Origin: Bradyrhizobium cenepequi | Lineage (GTDB): Bacteria; Pseudomonadota; Alphaproteobacteria; Rhizobiales; Xanthobacteraceae | Length of the DNA stretch: 64,000 bases | Direction: 5' to 3' | Assembly: GCF_020329485.1 (NCBI RefSeq) | Contig: NZ_JAGKJI010000021.1 | Location: 1-64,000, forward strand | Shown here: in pieces, positions 16,564 through 25,748 of the stretch | How positions within the stretch are numbered: position 1 is the stretch's first letter | How the letters are laid out: each line of letters opens with the position of its first letter | The notes under the pieces: generated by a model | Database searches by the model: none | The model's input: only the letters and a program-made list of their open reading frames with translations | Told to the model about the DNA's origin: nothing | Translations under genes and position numbers: made by a program

Positions 16564-17388
16564 CTACATCAGGCCGAGCCGGCTTGCGCCGATATAGAGC
16601 GCGAGCACGGCGGCGTTCGAGACGTTGAGACTCTTGATCTCGCCGGGCATGTCGAGCCGCGCTACCACGCTGCAGGTCTCCCGCGTCAATTGCCTTAGTC
16701 CCTTGCCCTCGGCGCCGAGCACGAGCGCGAGCGGCTGCCGTAGTGCGGCCCGGCCGAGATCCTCGCTGCCCTGGCTGTCGAGGCCGACAGTCAGAAAGCC
16801 GCGCTCATTCAGCGCGATCAGCGCGCGCGAGAGATTCTGCACGGTGACCAGCGGAACCAGCTCCAGCGCGCCGGAGGCCGATTTCGCGAGCACGCCGGTC
16901 GCTTCGGGGCTATGGCGGGCGGTGGTGACGATCGCCTTCACGGCGAAGGCCGCGGCCGAGCGCAGGATGGCGCCGACATTGTGCGGATCGGTGATCTGGT
17001 CGAGCACCAGCACGATGCCCTCGGGCTCGAGCGTGTCGATGTCCGGCGAGGGCAGGGGATCGGCCTCCGCCAGCAGTCCCTGATGCACCGCATCCGGCCC
17101 CAGCCGCTGGTCGATCACGTTCGGGCGGACGACCTCCGGCGTCACCCGGGTATCGATCCCTTCCTCAGTGAGCCGTCGGGCCGCATTCTCGGTCACGATT
17201 AGCTTGCGGATCCGGCGCTCCGGGTTGGCGAGGGCCGCTGAAACCGTATGCCAGCCGTAGAGAATCACCGGGCCGTCCGCGTCCGAATCACGGCTGCGCC
17301 AAACCGGCCTCCCAGCCGATTTTCGCCCTTTTTCGAATGGTTTAGCCCCGCCGCGGCGGAACGGGGGCTTGCGGTCACGGTTGCTCAT
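16564..17388 (-). CDS. rlmB: 23S rRNA (guanosine-2'-O) methyltransferase, RlmB/TrmH family
   Basis: The SpoU/TrmH-type SAM enzyme methylates the 2'-O of a conserved 23S rRNA guanosine. The 274-residue protein has a basic N-terminal tail, an L30e-like substrate-binding domain (about 40-115, with YGWHTVSAAL) and a trefoil-knot domain with motif 1 (DQITDPHNVGAILRSAAAF, about 131-149), motif 2 (LVLGAEGKGLRQL) and motif 3 (IKSLNVSNAAVLALY). The start at 17388 (MSNRDRKPPFRR) fits the family; the frame continues upstream without support. Confidence 0.94.
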   Translation of the reverse strand: MSNRDRKPPFRRGGAKPFEKGRKSAGRPVWRSRDSDADGPVILYGWHTVSAALANPERRIRKLIVTENAARRLTEEGIDTRVTPEVVRPNVIDQRLGPDAVHQGLLAEADPLPSPDIDTLEPEGIVLVLDQITDPHNVGAILRSAAAFAVKAIVTTARHSPEATGVLAKSASGALELVPLVTVQNLSRALIALNERGFLTVGLDSQGSEDLGRAALRQPLALVLGAEGKGLRQLTRETCSVVARLDMPGEIKSLNVSNAAVLALYIGASRLGLM

Positions 17389-17592
17389 CACGAGCGTTGT
17401 GTCACGGGTTCCTGACGATGGCAATTTGGGCGCAAAAGGATGCCGATCAGCGCTTCCATTGGTTGACTTTGCCACCGCCCTTCGCCCATAAACGCGCCGG
17501 CCGCGCACCCCGACGGGTCGCGCGGTCGCCAGCGTCACCGATTGAGCTGTCCGCCGCCACCTCGGGCGGGTGGCGTCCGACGCTGTTGGGAC

Positions 17593-17678
17593 GGGGGAGT
17601 GTCCCGAGTGGCAAAGGGAGCTGACTGTAAATCAGCCGCCTCATGGCTTCGCAGGTTCGAGTCCTGCCTCCCCCACCA
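17593..17678 (+). tRNA. tRNA-Tyr (anticodon GTA)
   Basis: An 86-base class II tRNA: acceptor GGGGGAG/CTCCCCC, anticodon stem CTGAC/CAG with GTA, a long variable arm, T-loop GGTTCGAGTCC, and encoded CCA. Accessory-looking DNA begins right after its 3' end. tRNA 3' ends are common integration targets, but no matching repeat of this end was found in the window. Confidence 0.96.
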
Positions 17679-17740
17679 TCAAGCAACAGACCGACAGATC
17701 AGATCAATCTCGGATCCTGATAGTTGGGTGATCCGTGCCA

Positions 17741-17979
17741 TGCGACCGGTTATGAAAGGGTCGCATCGCATCCATGCGGCCGTTTTGATTTCCTTGCAGG
17801 TAACGTTCCTGGCTCCGCAGACACTATCCATGGCCGCTTTCGCGACGTTCGGAGTAGCCTTCCAGGGCAAAGTATCGGACGAATCCGGCCAGCGATCCTT
17901 GCTGTTGCAATTGCCGACGAGGAACGTGCGCCTCTTCGCGATTATGCCGCAACAATCTCCCTTGGAAGATCTCCCATGA
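17741..17979 (+). CDS. Doubtful small ORF after tRNA-Tyr
   Basis: 79 codons starting ATGCGACCGGTTATGAAA with a signal-like hydrophobic stretch (HAAVLISLQVTFLAPQTLS). It overlaps the 3' end of the convergent LLM gene by 38 bases. No domain is recognised and there is no good ribosome site. Confidence 0.28.
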
Positions 17980-18988
17980 TTGCGGACTGAATTGCCGTCG
18001 CCGTGTAGAGCGAAGCATCTAATGGCAGATTCCCAAACGCAACTTGGCACAGGAGATAGTTGGCGCCTGCCGTTGCTACCTGATTGAGAAGGTCGTTTCG
18101 GACCGAGGCCGCCGTGCCGACCACACACAATTCGCTTTCGACTGCGGCGTCGAACGTCAACGGAAGAATTGGCGGAAGAGCAAGACCATTGAGATCGTAA
18201 AGATACTTGAAGCTCGTTAGCCATCGTTCATAGGCAGACGCGGCGAGCGAGACGGCATAGTCGTGAGATTCTGCGATCACCACCATGCGCACGATTCCGA
18301 GGAATGGGCTTCGATCGTCCGCGTTACTGGTCTGGGCTCGATGTAAACGGAACGCATCAGTAACTCCGCGCACCGAGGAGGCTGGTCCCACGCACGCGAT
18401 ATTGGCGTCGTTTGCAGCCGCCCAGGCGGCCGACTCGGGCCGGTTGGTGGCAATCCACATCGGCGGATGAGGGCGCTGCTTCGGAAGCAGGGTCAACGGA
18501 ACATCGTTCAGCTCGAAATAGCGCCCTTGATGAGACAGTGTGCCGCCTCTCATGGCCGCGAAGATGATCTCACTTGCCTCCACATACCGTTCCTGCGCTG
18601 TGTCCGCACCAACCCCAAAGTAGCCTAATTCGGCGGGAAGAGAGCCGCGCCCTATACCCAGTTCGAGCCTGCCGCCGCTCAAATGGTCAAGCATGCAGAT
18701 CTCTTCGATCGCTCGTAACGGGTGGTAGAGGTTAAGCAACATCACCAGCGGGCCGAGGCGAAGGCGCCTTGTACGCTGAGCAACGCTCGATAAGAATAGG
18801 TTCGGTGACGGACCTCGCCCATGCGGCGTGCAGTGATGTTCCGCGATATGGTACGCATAGAAGCCGAGGCGATCGTACGCCTCCGTCAACGTCAGGCGAT
18901 CTGCATATTGCTGGGCGACATCACGGCCATCATCGTCCAAGTGATCAAAGACACTGACCGTCAGCCTGGAAGGAAAGTCGTTTGCCAC
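17942..18988 (-). CDS. LLM-class flavin-dependent oxidoreductase
   Basis: A 348-residue bacterial-luciferase-like monooxygenase. It shows the family core AEHHCTPHGRGPSPNLFLSSVAQRT (in parts, about residues 49-73), the RLRLGPLVMLLNLYHPLRAIEE strand-helix and DHLSGGRLELGIGRG (about 102-116). Such enzymes use FMNH2 supplied by a reductase to oxygenate or desulfonate small molecules; the substrate cannot be read. It is the first gene after tRNA-Tyr, alone on the minus strand. A palindrome TCTCTCGAGAGA at 19071-19082 lies upstream. Confidence 0.9.
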   Translation of the reverse strand: MANDFPSRLTVSVFDHLDDDGRDVAQQYADRLTLTEAYDRLGFYAYHIAEHHCTPHGRGPSPNLFLSSVAQRTRRLRLGPLVMLLNLYHPLRAIEEICMLDHLSGGRLELGIGRGSLPAELGYFGVGADTAQERYVEASEIIFAAMRGGTLSHQGRYFELNDVPLTLLPKQRPHPPMWIATNRPESAAWAAANDANIACVGPASSVRGVTDAFRLHRAQTSNADDRSPFLGIVRMVVIAESHDYAVSLAASAYERWLTSFKYLYDLNGLALPPILPLTFDAAVESELCVVGTAASVRNDLLNQVATAGANYLLCQVAFGNLPLDASLYTATAIQSAIMGDLPREIVAA

Positions 18989-19070
18989 TGAGGGTCTCCT
19001 GTGCCGGCCGCAGCAGAACCCCGCGCGCGCAAGCGCTGTCCAATGGTCGATAGCCGCGTCTAACTAAATC

Positions 19071-19082
19071 TCTCTCGAGAGA
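19071..19082. promoter_or_regulatory. Perfect palindrome upstream of the LLM gene
   Basis: TCTCTCGAGAGA is a perfect 12-bp palindrome 83 bases before the LLM oxidoreductase start, between it and the IclR gene. It is a candidate operator only. The remaining 290 bases of this intergenic region hold nothing else I recognise. Confidence 0.25.
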
Positions 19083-19277
19083 TATAGTCCTCCTGTTCGT
19101 GCATTCCTTGGGCACTCTCGTCACTATTGATTGAACCGTCTCATTCGCGTTCTCAAATTAAGGAGACGTAGGATCTGACCTGTACGCAAAGCAATTCCAA
19201 CTGAAAGCGCATCCACGTCACAGGATTGGTGAGGCGAGCCGGAGCAGCGCTCACCGAGCTCGAATTCTGACCTTAAC

Positions 19278-20021
19278 TCAACTGGATTCCAGATCGGACG
19301 CAAAGCGGAGCAAGGCTCGCTGCATCGTTGCCGCCGTCATTGGTCTTCGCTCCAAGCATCGAGAGGTCGGTCCGGCAACGACGATCGAGAGCTGCCGTGA
19401 ACTGAGCGGAAGAGACAGCGCGACACCTGCCAGATCGGGAATGTACTCCGACGAACTCTGGTGATACCCGCGCTTGGCCGCGGCCTCGAGTTCAGCCTCC
19501 ACTGCCTCGGCGCTCATGGGAGTGGTGTCGGAGAACTTCTCGAATTTGATCTTGCGATAGATGGCCCGACGCTCGTCGGGGGAATGCTGCGCCAGGATGG
19601 CTCTTCCTACCGAACTCGCATACACCGGCACCCGGTCGCCGACTTGAGCGAAGTAGCGGACCGAGTGACCTGATTCTTCCACATGCAGGAAGATTGCGGA
19701 GGTGCCCGCCAAGCCTGCGATCGCCGTCGTCTCTCCGGTTTCGTTGGCAATTTCTGCCACGAGTGCATAAGCGGCCTCCGGAAGCGGGGCAGCGTCCGCA
19801 ACGGCCCGCGCCAGCGTTAGCCAGCGGGGGCTCGGATAGTAACCGCTTCGCGCCCGCGTCTCGTAGAGCCATCCCTTTTCGACGATGGTGCCGACAAGAT
19901 TGAAGGTGCTGGAGCGCGGCCAGCCCAGATCGTCGGAGATTTCAGCCAGCGTCGCCGGTCGTTTGCGGCGAGCAAAGTACTCCAGCAATTCCAGAACGTT
20001 GGCTGCCTGCCTCACCAACAT
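19278..20021 (-). CDS. IclR-family transcriptional regulator
   Basis: A 247-residue regulator with an N-terminal winged helix (about residues 5-65: NVLELLEYFARRKRPATLAEISDDLGWPRSSTFNLVGTI in parts) and a C-terminal effector-binding domain (about 80-245; SVGRAILAQHSPDE, GYHQSSSEY, ALSLPL). IclR proteins usually control a neighbouring catabolic operon in response to its substrate. It is divergent from the binding-protein gene at 20306, 284 bases away, its likely target. Confidence 0.9.
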   Translation of the reverse strand: MLVRQAANVLELLEYFARRKRPATLAEISDDLGWPRSSTFNLVGTIVEKGWLYETRARSGYYPSPRWLTLARAVADAAPLPEAAYALVAEIANETGETTAIAGLAGTSAIFLHVEESGHSVRYFAQVGDRVPVYASSVGRAILAQHSPDERRAIYRKIKFEKFSDTTPMSAEAVEAELEAAAKRGYHQSSSEYIPDLAGVALSLPLSSRQLSIVVAGPTSRCLERRPMTAATMQRALLRFASDLESS

Positions 20022-20305
20022 ACGAACCCCGCAATCTTCCCGCGAGGGTTGCCCGTCATGTCGAACAACAACTCTCGCTTACTTTGACCGCCGATCGGCC
20101 ACTGCCACGGTCATAGCATCATCCGCGCAGCCGCAAGCTCCTGGGCCAGAACTTGAGTCGCCGCTTCCGGAGACTCGGCTCCAAAAGCCGGATCGAAGCG
20201 TCTTGATCCGAAATTCATATACGCGCCTTATAAATTCACAATCAAGAATTTTGCTGAAGGCTGGGGCTGCCACCGTCAGCGAAAGCCCACGGGGGAGGAC
20301 CTTTC

Positions 20306-21526
20306 ATGGCTGCATTCAGGAACTTGCTCTCATCGGCGGTGGCGTCGGTTTGCTTGATGACCGCGTCGGCGGCTTTGGCTCAGACCAGCGTCAAGCTCGG
20401 TGTGCTCGCCGACATGTCCGGCATTTTCTCGGACATCGGGGGCATGGGCGCCGCCGAAGCGACCAGGATGGCGGTCGAGGATTTCAAGAAGCTGCCGGGA
20501 TCGGACAAGTTGAAGATCGAGGTTGTCACCGCTGACGCGCTGAACAAGCCAGACGTGGCGCGGGGCATCGCTCGCAAGTGGTTCGACACGGAAAATGTCG
20601 ATGCGGTCGTGGATCTGCCGACGAGCGCGATCTCGCTGGCCATCGCACCTCTCGTTCAGGAGTTGAACAAGGTCGCGCTGTTCACCGCATCGGGCACGTC
20701 GGATCTGACGGGCAAGGCCTGCACGCCGAACTCGGTACACTGGACCTACGACACCTGGGCGTTGTCGCACGGCACCGCCGATGCCATCACCAAGGCTGGC
20801 GGGAAGACCTGGTTCTTCGTCACCGCCGACTTTGCTCTTGGCCATTCGCTGGAGCGCGATGCGACTGCTGTCGTCAACGCGAACGGCGGCAAGGTCGTTG
20901 GCAGCGTCAAGCACCCGACCGATTCGAATGACTTCGCGTCCTTCCTCCTTCAGGCGCAGGCATCGCGTGCGGAGATCATTGCGCTTGCCAATGCCGGCGG
21001 CGATACGATCAAGGCCATCAAGCAGGCGTCTGAATTCGGCATCATCCAGGGCGGACAGAAGCTCGCAGGCATGCTGCTGTTCATCTCGGACATTCACTCG
21101 CTTGGCTTGAAGACGGCACAGGGCCTCCAACTGACGACCGCGTTCTATTGGGACCTGAACGACAAGACGCGGAGCTTTGGTGAGCGCTTCGCCGCCCGGA
21201 ACAACGGGCGCTATCCGTCGATGAACCAGGCCGGAGCGTATTCCGCGACACTGGCCTATCTGACCGCCGTCGCAAAAGTGGGATCGCCGCGTGATGGCGC
21301 CGCCGTCGTCAAGGCGATGCACGAGATCGGCACGTTCGACGATCCTCTGTTCGGAAAGACTTCGCTGCGTGAGGACGGTCGCGTTCTTCACGACATGATG
21401 CTGGTTCAGGTCAAGATGCCCGGCGAATCGAAGAAGACCTACGACTACTACAGGATCATTTCGACCATCCCGGCCGAAGCGGCATTCCGTCCGCTCAAGG
21501 ACGGCGGTTGCCCCCTTGTGAAGTGA
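20306..21526 (+). CDS. ABC transporter periplasmic binding protein, branched-chain amino acid type
   Basis: A 406-residue solute-binding protein with a signal peptide cut after ASAALAQ. It has a type I periplasmic-binding fold (LivK-like), with VKLGVLADMSGIFSDIGG at the start and VTADFALGHSLERDATAVV in the middle. Such proteins feed ABC permeases with amino acids, aromatic acids or urea. GGGAGGACC precedes the ATG. No permease or ATPase gene accompanies it; they may have been lost with the deletion just downstream. Next to an IclR gene it probably serves aromatic or alcohol catabolism (inference). Confidence 0.9.
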   Translation: MAAFRNLLSSAVASVCLMTASAALAQTSVKLGVLADMSGIFSDIGGMGAAEATRMAVEDFKKLPGSDKLKIEVVTADALNKPDVARGIARKWFDTENVDAVVDLPTSAISLAIAPLVQELNKVALFTASGTSDLTGKACTPNSVHWTYDTWALSHGTADAITKAGGKTWFFVTADFALGHSLERDATAVVNANGGKVVGSVKHPTDSNDFASFLLQAQASRAEIIALANAGGDTIKAIKQASEFGIIQGGQKLAGMLLFISDIHSLGLKTAQGLQLTTAFYWDLNDKTRSFGERFAARNNGRYPSMNQAGAYSATLAYLTAVAKVGSPRDGAAVVKAMHEIGTFDDPLFGKTSLREDGRVLHDMMLVQVKMPGESKKTYDYYRIISTIPAEAAFRPLKDGGCPLVK

Positions 21527-21649
21527 GTCTCTGGCTCGATCGAACGCGAGCGAGCCGAAAATTCAAAGCAAGGCCGTGCCTCTCCTCTCAGCGAGGCGCA
21601 TCGCAAGAACCTTTTGACTTTTCGCGTTGACCTGTGGAGGACCAATCCC

Positions 21650-22081
21650 GTGCTGAAATCCGATCGTCTCACCCGCTACGATCATCTTTATATCGGCGGC
21701 TCGTGGGTGGCGCCTGAAGACGGTGGTTTTCTCGAAAGCATCGACCCGTCCACGGGACGCCCTTGGGCTCGCGTTGCGTTTGGCGGCCCTGGTGACATTG
21801 ACCGTGCCGTCGCGGCCGCGCGGGAAGCGCTGAACGGTCCGTGGGGGCGCATGCCCGGGCATGAGCGCGCTGCACTGCTGCGCAAGTTCGCCGACCTCTA
21901 TGCGCAGCGCGCCGCTGATCTTGCCGTCTTGGAGACAAGGGATTCCGGCCGCGCGCTGCGGGAGTCCCGTGCCGATATTGGCGGCCATACGTATGGCTAT
22001 CACTGGTGGGCGTCACTGGCAGACAAGCATTCCGGCCGCACCATTCCATTCGACGACAGCGTGCACTGCGGCGGTCGGTGA
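21650..22081 (+). pseudogene. Aldehyde dehydrogenase, truncated to the N-terminal third
   Basis: The frame from GTG 21650 (after GGAGGACCAATCCC) encodes about 138 residues of an NAD(P)-dependent aldehyde dehydrogenase: YIGGSWVAPEDGGFLESIDP, then GRPWARVAFGG and RKFADLYAQRAADLAVLETRD in order. Full enzymes have about 480-500 residues. The catalytic Cys, general-base Glu and most of the NAD site are missing. The chain ends a few residues after FDDSVH, exactly where sequence of an SDR gene begins. It is the 5' side of a deletion junction. Confidence 0.85.
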
Positions 22082-22632
22082 ACGATGCGGCGGCGTTGCT
22101 CGGCGGCATCGACGTGATGTGGGCTCATGCCGGAATTCCCGGCCCGGCCGGCGTGGAGAACCTTGATCTTGCGGCCTACGAAGCCGCGATGGCGCTCAAT
22201 GTGACGTCCGCCACATTGGCGGCAGGTGAAGTGATTGGGCACATGCGCAAGCGGGGCGGTGGATCGCTGATCTTCACGGCGTCCGTCTCGGGCCTGGTCG
22301 GTTCGATGTTCAGTCCGGTCTATTCGGCTGCGAAATTCGCGGTGGTCGGGTTGACGAAGTCGCTGGCGCAACGCTTTGCCGCGGACAATGTGCGCGTCAA
22401 CGTCGTTTGCCCCGGGCTGGCGGATACGCCGATGAAGACTGGATTCACGGGGCGTTCGGGTGATCCTGCCGAGGCCGCCGCCAATCAGGCGCGCCTGCTC
22501 GCATCTGTCCCGATGGGACGGCTCTGCAAAGCGGAGGAAGTCGCGCATGCGGCTCTTTGGCTGGCATCGGATGAAGCTTCATTCGTGACCGGCGTTGCTC
22601 TTCCGATCGATGGCGGATTCACGGCCCGCTGA
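22066..22632 (+). pseudogene. Short-chain dehydrogenase/reductase, N-terminal part missing
   Basis: From about 22066 the sequence encodes RRSVNDAAALLGGIDVMWAHAGIPG, the catalytic region SVSGLVGSMFSPVYSAAKFA (Ser and Y-x-x-x-K) and a normal C-terminus IDGGFTAR. The Rossmann start with TGxxxGIG and the first 60-70 residues are absent. The preceding bases are in the aldehyde dehydrogenase reading context, so no native start remains. An internal GTG or ATG could still give a protein, but it would lack the cofactor-binding motif. Confidence 0.85.
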
Positions 22633-22804
22633 GTTCTGACGATCAGGACAAGGGCGGATGGTCTTGCCGATTGCGCCATCCGCCGAATTAAGCCCGCGTG
22701 GACGGGCTCGATCTGGCCATTCTCGCGTTATAACCTTGGGAGACTTTATACGGCTGTAGACAGGCACCGGGTAAGATGTTCCCTCCAGAGGAGCGAGACA
22801 GGCC

Positions 22805-24088
22805 ATGGCCATGGTGAAACCGTCGAAGACCCGCATTGGCAACCACACCCTGCACCCGGAAACGCTGATGCTGAACTACGGCTACGATCCGCAATTGTCG
22901 GAGGGAGCCGTCAAACCCCCGGTCTTCCTGACCTCGACGTTCGTCTTCAAGACTGCCGAAGATGGCAAGGACTTCTTCGATTTCGTCGCGGGGCGGCGCG
23001 AACCGCCGGAGGGGATGGGCGCGGGCCTGGTCTACTCGCGCTTCAATCATCCCAACAGCGAGATCGTGGAGGACAGGCTCGCTGTCTATGAGCGGACCGA
23101 GAATTGCGCGCTGTTCTCGTCCGGCATGGCGGCAATTTCGACCACGATCCTGGCGTTCGCGCGGCCCGGCGATGTGATCCTGCATTCTCAACCGCTGTAT
23201 GGCGGGACGGAAACGCTGTTTGCAAACACGCTTGCGAAGCTCTCCATCGGCGCCGTGGGCTTCGCCGATGGTGTCGACGAGGCCGCGATCAGGCACGCGG
23301 CCGAGGAGGCCATGCGCAGCGGCCGCGTCGCGATGATCTTCATCGAAACCCCGGCAAATCCCACCAATGGCCTGGTCGATATCGCGATGATCCGCGGTAT
23401 CGCCGAGCTGATCGGCCAGGTCCAGGGCTACACCCCGGTCATCGCATGCGACAATACCCTGCTCGGGCCGTTGTTTCAGCGGCCGATCGAGCACGGGGCC
23501 GATCTCTCCTTGTACTCGCTGACCAAATATGTCGGAGGCCATTCCGACCTGATCGCCGGCGCTGCACTCGGCTCAAAGGCCATAATGAAGGACGTCAAGG
23601 CGTTGCGAGGCGCGATCGGCACCCAACTGGATCCCCATTCCTGCTGGATGATCAGCCGGTCGCTCGAAACCTTAAGCCTGCGGATGGACAAGGCTGACAG
23701 AAACGCGCGGCTCGTGGCGGACTACCTCCGCGATCATCCCAAGGTGGAGAGAGTCCACTATCTTGCCCATCACGCCGAGGATTCTCCGGCCGGCCGTCTG
23801 TTCGCGAGGCAATGCAGTGGAGCAGGTTCGACGTTTTCTTTCGATATTGTCGGCGGTCAGACCGCTGCATTCAAATTCCTGAACGCCCTGCAGATCCTCA
23901 AACTGGCGGTGAGCCTGGGTGGCACCGAGTCGCTGGCCAGCCATCCCGCAACCATGACTCACTCGGGCGTTCCGGCTGACGTCCGTCAAAGGATAGGCGT
24001 TCTCGACTCCACGATCCGACTGTCTGTTGGCATCGAGCACCCTTCCGATCTGATCGCGGACATCGCGCAAGCTTTGACCGAGGCATAG
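22805..24088 (+). CDS. Cys/Met-metabolism PLP-dependent enzyme
   Basis: A 427-residue member of the cystathionine gamma-synthase / O-acetylhomoserine sulfhydrylase / methionine gamma-lyase family. The PLP lysine is Lys241 in SLTKYVGGHSDLIAG; ETPANPTNGL and ACDNTLLGP carry the usual cofactor contacts, and SGMAAIS binds the phosphate. The C-terminal SLGGTESLASHPATMTH is typical. Which reaction it performs cannot be assigned from motifs alone. AGAGGAGC is found upstream of two possible ATGs (22805, 22811). It stands alone after the SDR remnant. Confidence 0.9.
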   Translation: MAMVKPSKTRIGNHTLHPETLMLNYGYDPQLSEGAVKPPVFLTSTFVFKTAEDGKDFFDFVAGRREPPEGMGAGLVYSRFNHPNSEIVEDRLAVYERTENCALFSSGMAAISTTILAFARPGDVILHSQPLYGGTETLFANTLAKLSIGAVGFADGVDEAAIRHAAEEAMRSGRVAMIFIETPANPTNGLVDIAMIRGIAELIGQVQGYTPVIACDNTLLGPLFQRPIEHGADLSLYSLTKYVGGHSDLIAGAALGSKAIMKDVKALRGAIGTQLDPHSCWMISRSLETLSLRMDKADRNARLVADYLRDHPKVERVHYLAHHAEDSPAGRLFARQCSGAGSTFSFDIVGGQTAAFKFLNALQILKLAVSLGGTESLASHPATMTHSGVPADVRQRIGVLDSTIRLSVGIEHPSDLIADIAQALTEA

Positions 24089-24213
24089 GTGCGGCTTGCG
24101 CGGGCCCTGATGCTCATCAGGACGATGTCGGCCTCCATCTTCTCGCTGCAGTCCGATGTCTCGATTGCGTACTTCCACGCTTTGCCCTCGTTGCTTTGCT
24201 CTCCGCGACCAGG

Positions 24214-25527
24214 TCAGATGGAGAGGGTGGTCGTGCCGGCGCCGAAATCGAGATGCGTACCGAATGTCTTCGAGAGCATCGCAAACCGGCTAAGGATGCA
24301 TCGTGCCTGTTCGCCCTCGGCAAGACGCGGGCGGCCCCGGAGATGTCGCCGTTCGCCGAGACCGAGCGAGACGGGATGAATCTCAAGGCCAGACAATCGT
24401 CCATCCTTAAAGCGGCAGATTGGAATGACGGTTTCCCAAAAACGACGGTCAGCAGGAAAGCCCTTGCGGTCACAATCGGTACGCTGCCAGTACGCCATCC
24501 CCGGTGTGAGCTGCGGATCGACGCGAAAGCGTTCGTAGGAATCGGCGGGCAGGCGCGACACCAGCTCGTTCTGTCCGATGAAATTGCCGAGACTGTAGAA
24601 GATCGGGCTGTCCTTGTAGAGCTCCATGCCCCGCAGCAGATGCGGACCGTGACCAACGACCAGGCTGGCGCCTTCGTCGATCATGCGGCGCGCGAACACC
24701 GGGACGAACTCGGCCGGACCCTCCTCGTACTCGCCGTATTCGTGGCTATGGATGCTCACCAACACCACATCGCTGAGCTCGCGCGCCTCGCGCACCCACC
24801 GCGCAATGCCCTCGACGTCGTCCGATCTGGCGTGCGTGCGGATCGCCGGCCGTTCCGCCGCGCGGAAACGCAAGTCCTTCAATTCGACCAACGCAGGGTC
24901 ATCCGGCGGAAAGCCGAATCCGAGCTGGATGATCTTCTGGCGCATACGCTCCAGCCCGAGCTGCTCGGCGATCTCTGCAAGCGAAGAAAGCTGCTGTGGC
25001 GTGACTTCGTAGACAGTGGTGTGACGCAATGGATTGAGGCCGGGCCGGCCCGGCATATCAGGTCGTTGCGCGCTTGCCTCCTGACCTCTGGCAAAGGTGG
25101 TGGAGCATGAGAGCAGGGCGACCGTTCCGTTTGGATGCGTATGGTAGGCCGGACGACGCGCCTCTTCGAGATTGCGTCCGATGCCGGCGTAGCTCAGCCC
25201 CCTTTGTTCCAGGGCTTCGATGCCTCGGAGCAGCCCAGAGACGCCATAGTCGAGGGAGTGATTGGTCGCTGCCGCGAATAGATCGAAGCCCGCTTCGGTC
25301 AGTTCATCCAGCACCCAGGCGGGCGCGCCAAAATGAGATCCTCCGCTCTCAAGCACTGGATCACCGCCGAAATGATTCGGCACGACCTCGAGATTCGTGA
25401 AGGATATGTCGGTGTCACGGATCAGGTCGAATAGCGGACGCAACATCGCGTCTTGTCGCGTCAGTAATCGCCGTTGGAGGATACTGTCTCCGGTCAAGGC
25501 AAGGCGCAGCTCGGATCGAGTTGTCAT
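24214..25527 (-). CDS. CapA-family (poly-gamma-glutamate synthesis-like) metallophosphatase-fold protein
   Basis: A 437-residue cytoplasmic protein with the PGA_cap fold: LALTGDSILQRRL at the N-terminus, FTNLEVV, AATNHSLDYGVSGLLRGIEALE, VSIHSHEYGEY, VVGHGPHLLRGMELYKDSPIFYSLGNFIGQ (in parts). The metal-binding Asp, Asn and His residues are kept. CapA proteins take part in poly-glutamate capsule synthesis or in unrelated hydrolase roles; no capBC genes are here, so function is open. The ATG at 25527 has GGAGG five bases away; the ATG at 25530 is too close. Confidence 0.87.
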   Translation of the reverse strand: MTTRSELRLALTGDSILQRRLLTRQDAMLRPLFDLIRDTDISFTNLEVVPNHFGGDPVLESGGSHFGAPAWVLDELTEAGFDLFAAATNHSLDYGVSGLLRGIEALEQRGLSYAGIGRNLEEARRPAYHTHPNGTVALLSCSTTFARGQEASAQRPDMPGRPGLNPLRHTTVYEVTPQQLSSLAEIAEQLGLERMRQKIIQLGFGFPPDDPALVELKDLRFRAAERPAIRTHARSDDVEGIARWVREARELSDVVLVSIHSHEYGEYEEGPAEFVPVFARRMIDEGASLVVGHGPHLLRGMELYKDSPIFYSLGNFIGQNELVSRLPADSYERFRVDPQLTPGMAYWQRTDCDRKGFPADRRFWETVIPICRFKDGRLSGLEIHPVSLGLGERRHLRGRPRLAEGEQARCILSRFAMLSKTFGTHLDFGAGTTTLSI

Positions 25528-25717
25528 CATGGCCTCCCCCAAATGGAGGAAAAGGTGCAAGAGCGTGGTTCATGGCCATGTTGCGATGTTGGGCGCTACG
25601 CAAGTATTTCCGGCTTTCAGATTAATGTTTCAACTGTAACTCAGCTCGAATAGCTGACCTGTGAAGTGGGCTGCACGACCAGTCCCACTCGAATCAGATG
25701 AGTGGCTGCTAGAGCTT

Positions 25718-25740
25718 CGGTTCTGATTTAATCAGAACCG
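25718..25740 (-). terminator. Hairpin after the SDR gene
   Basis: CGGTTCTGAT and ATCAGAACCG form a perfect 10-bp stem with loop TTA, eight bases after the SDR stop codon. No T-run follows, so it may be a stabilising hairpin. Confidence 0.45.
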
Positions 25741-25748
25741 ACCATGCT

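Noticed and set aside
19253..19267. ACCGAGCTCGAATTC is identical to part of the pUC polylinker (SacI-EcoRI).
   Set aside because: Only 15 bases match and both flanks differ from the vector. It lies inside normal genomic sequence, so it is a coincidence and not a sign of vector contamination.
22006..22632. A possible intact 208-residue SDR read from GTG 22006.
   Set aside because: The first 20 or so codons are out-of-frame aldehyde dehydrogenase sequence and the cofactor motif is absent. It is an SDR remnant and not a complete gene.
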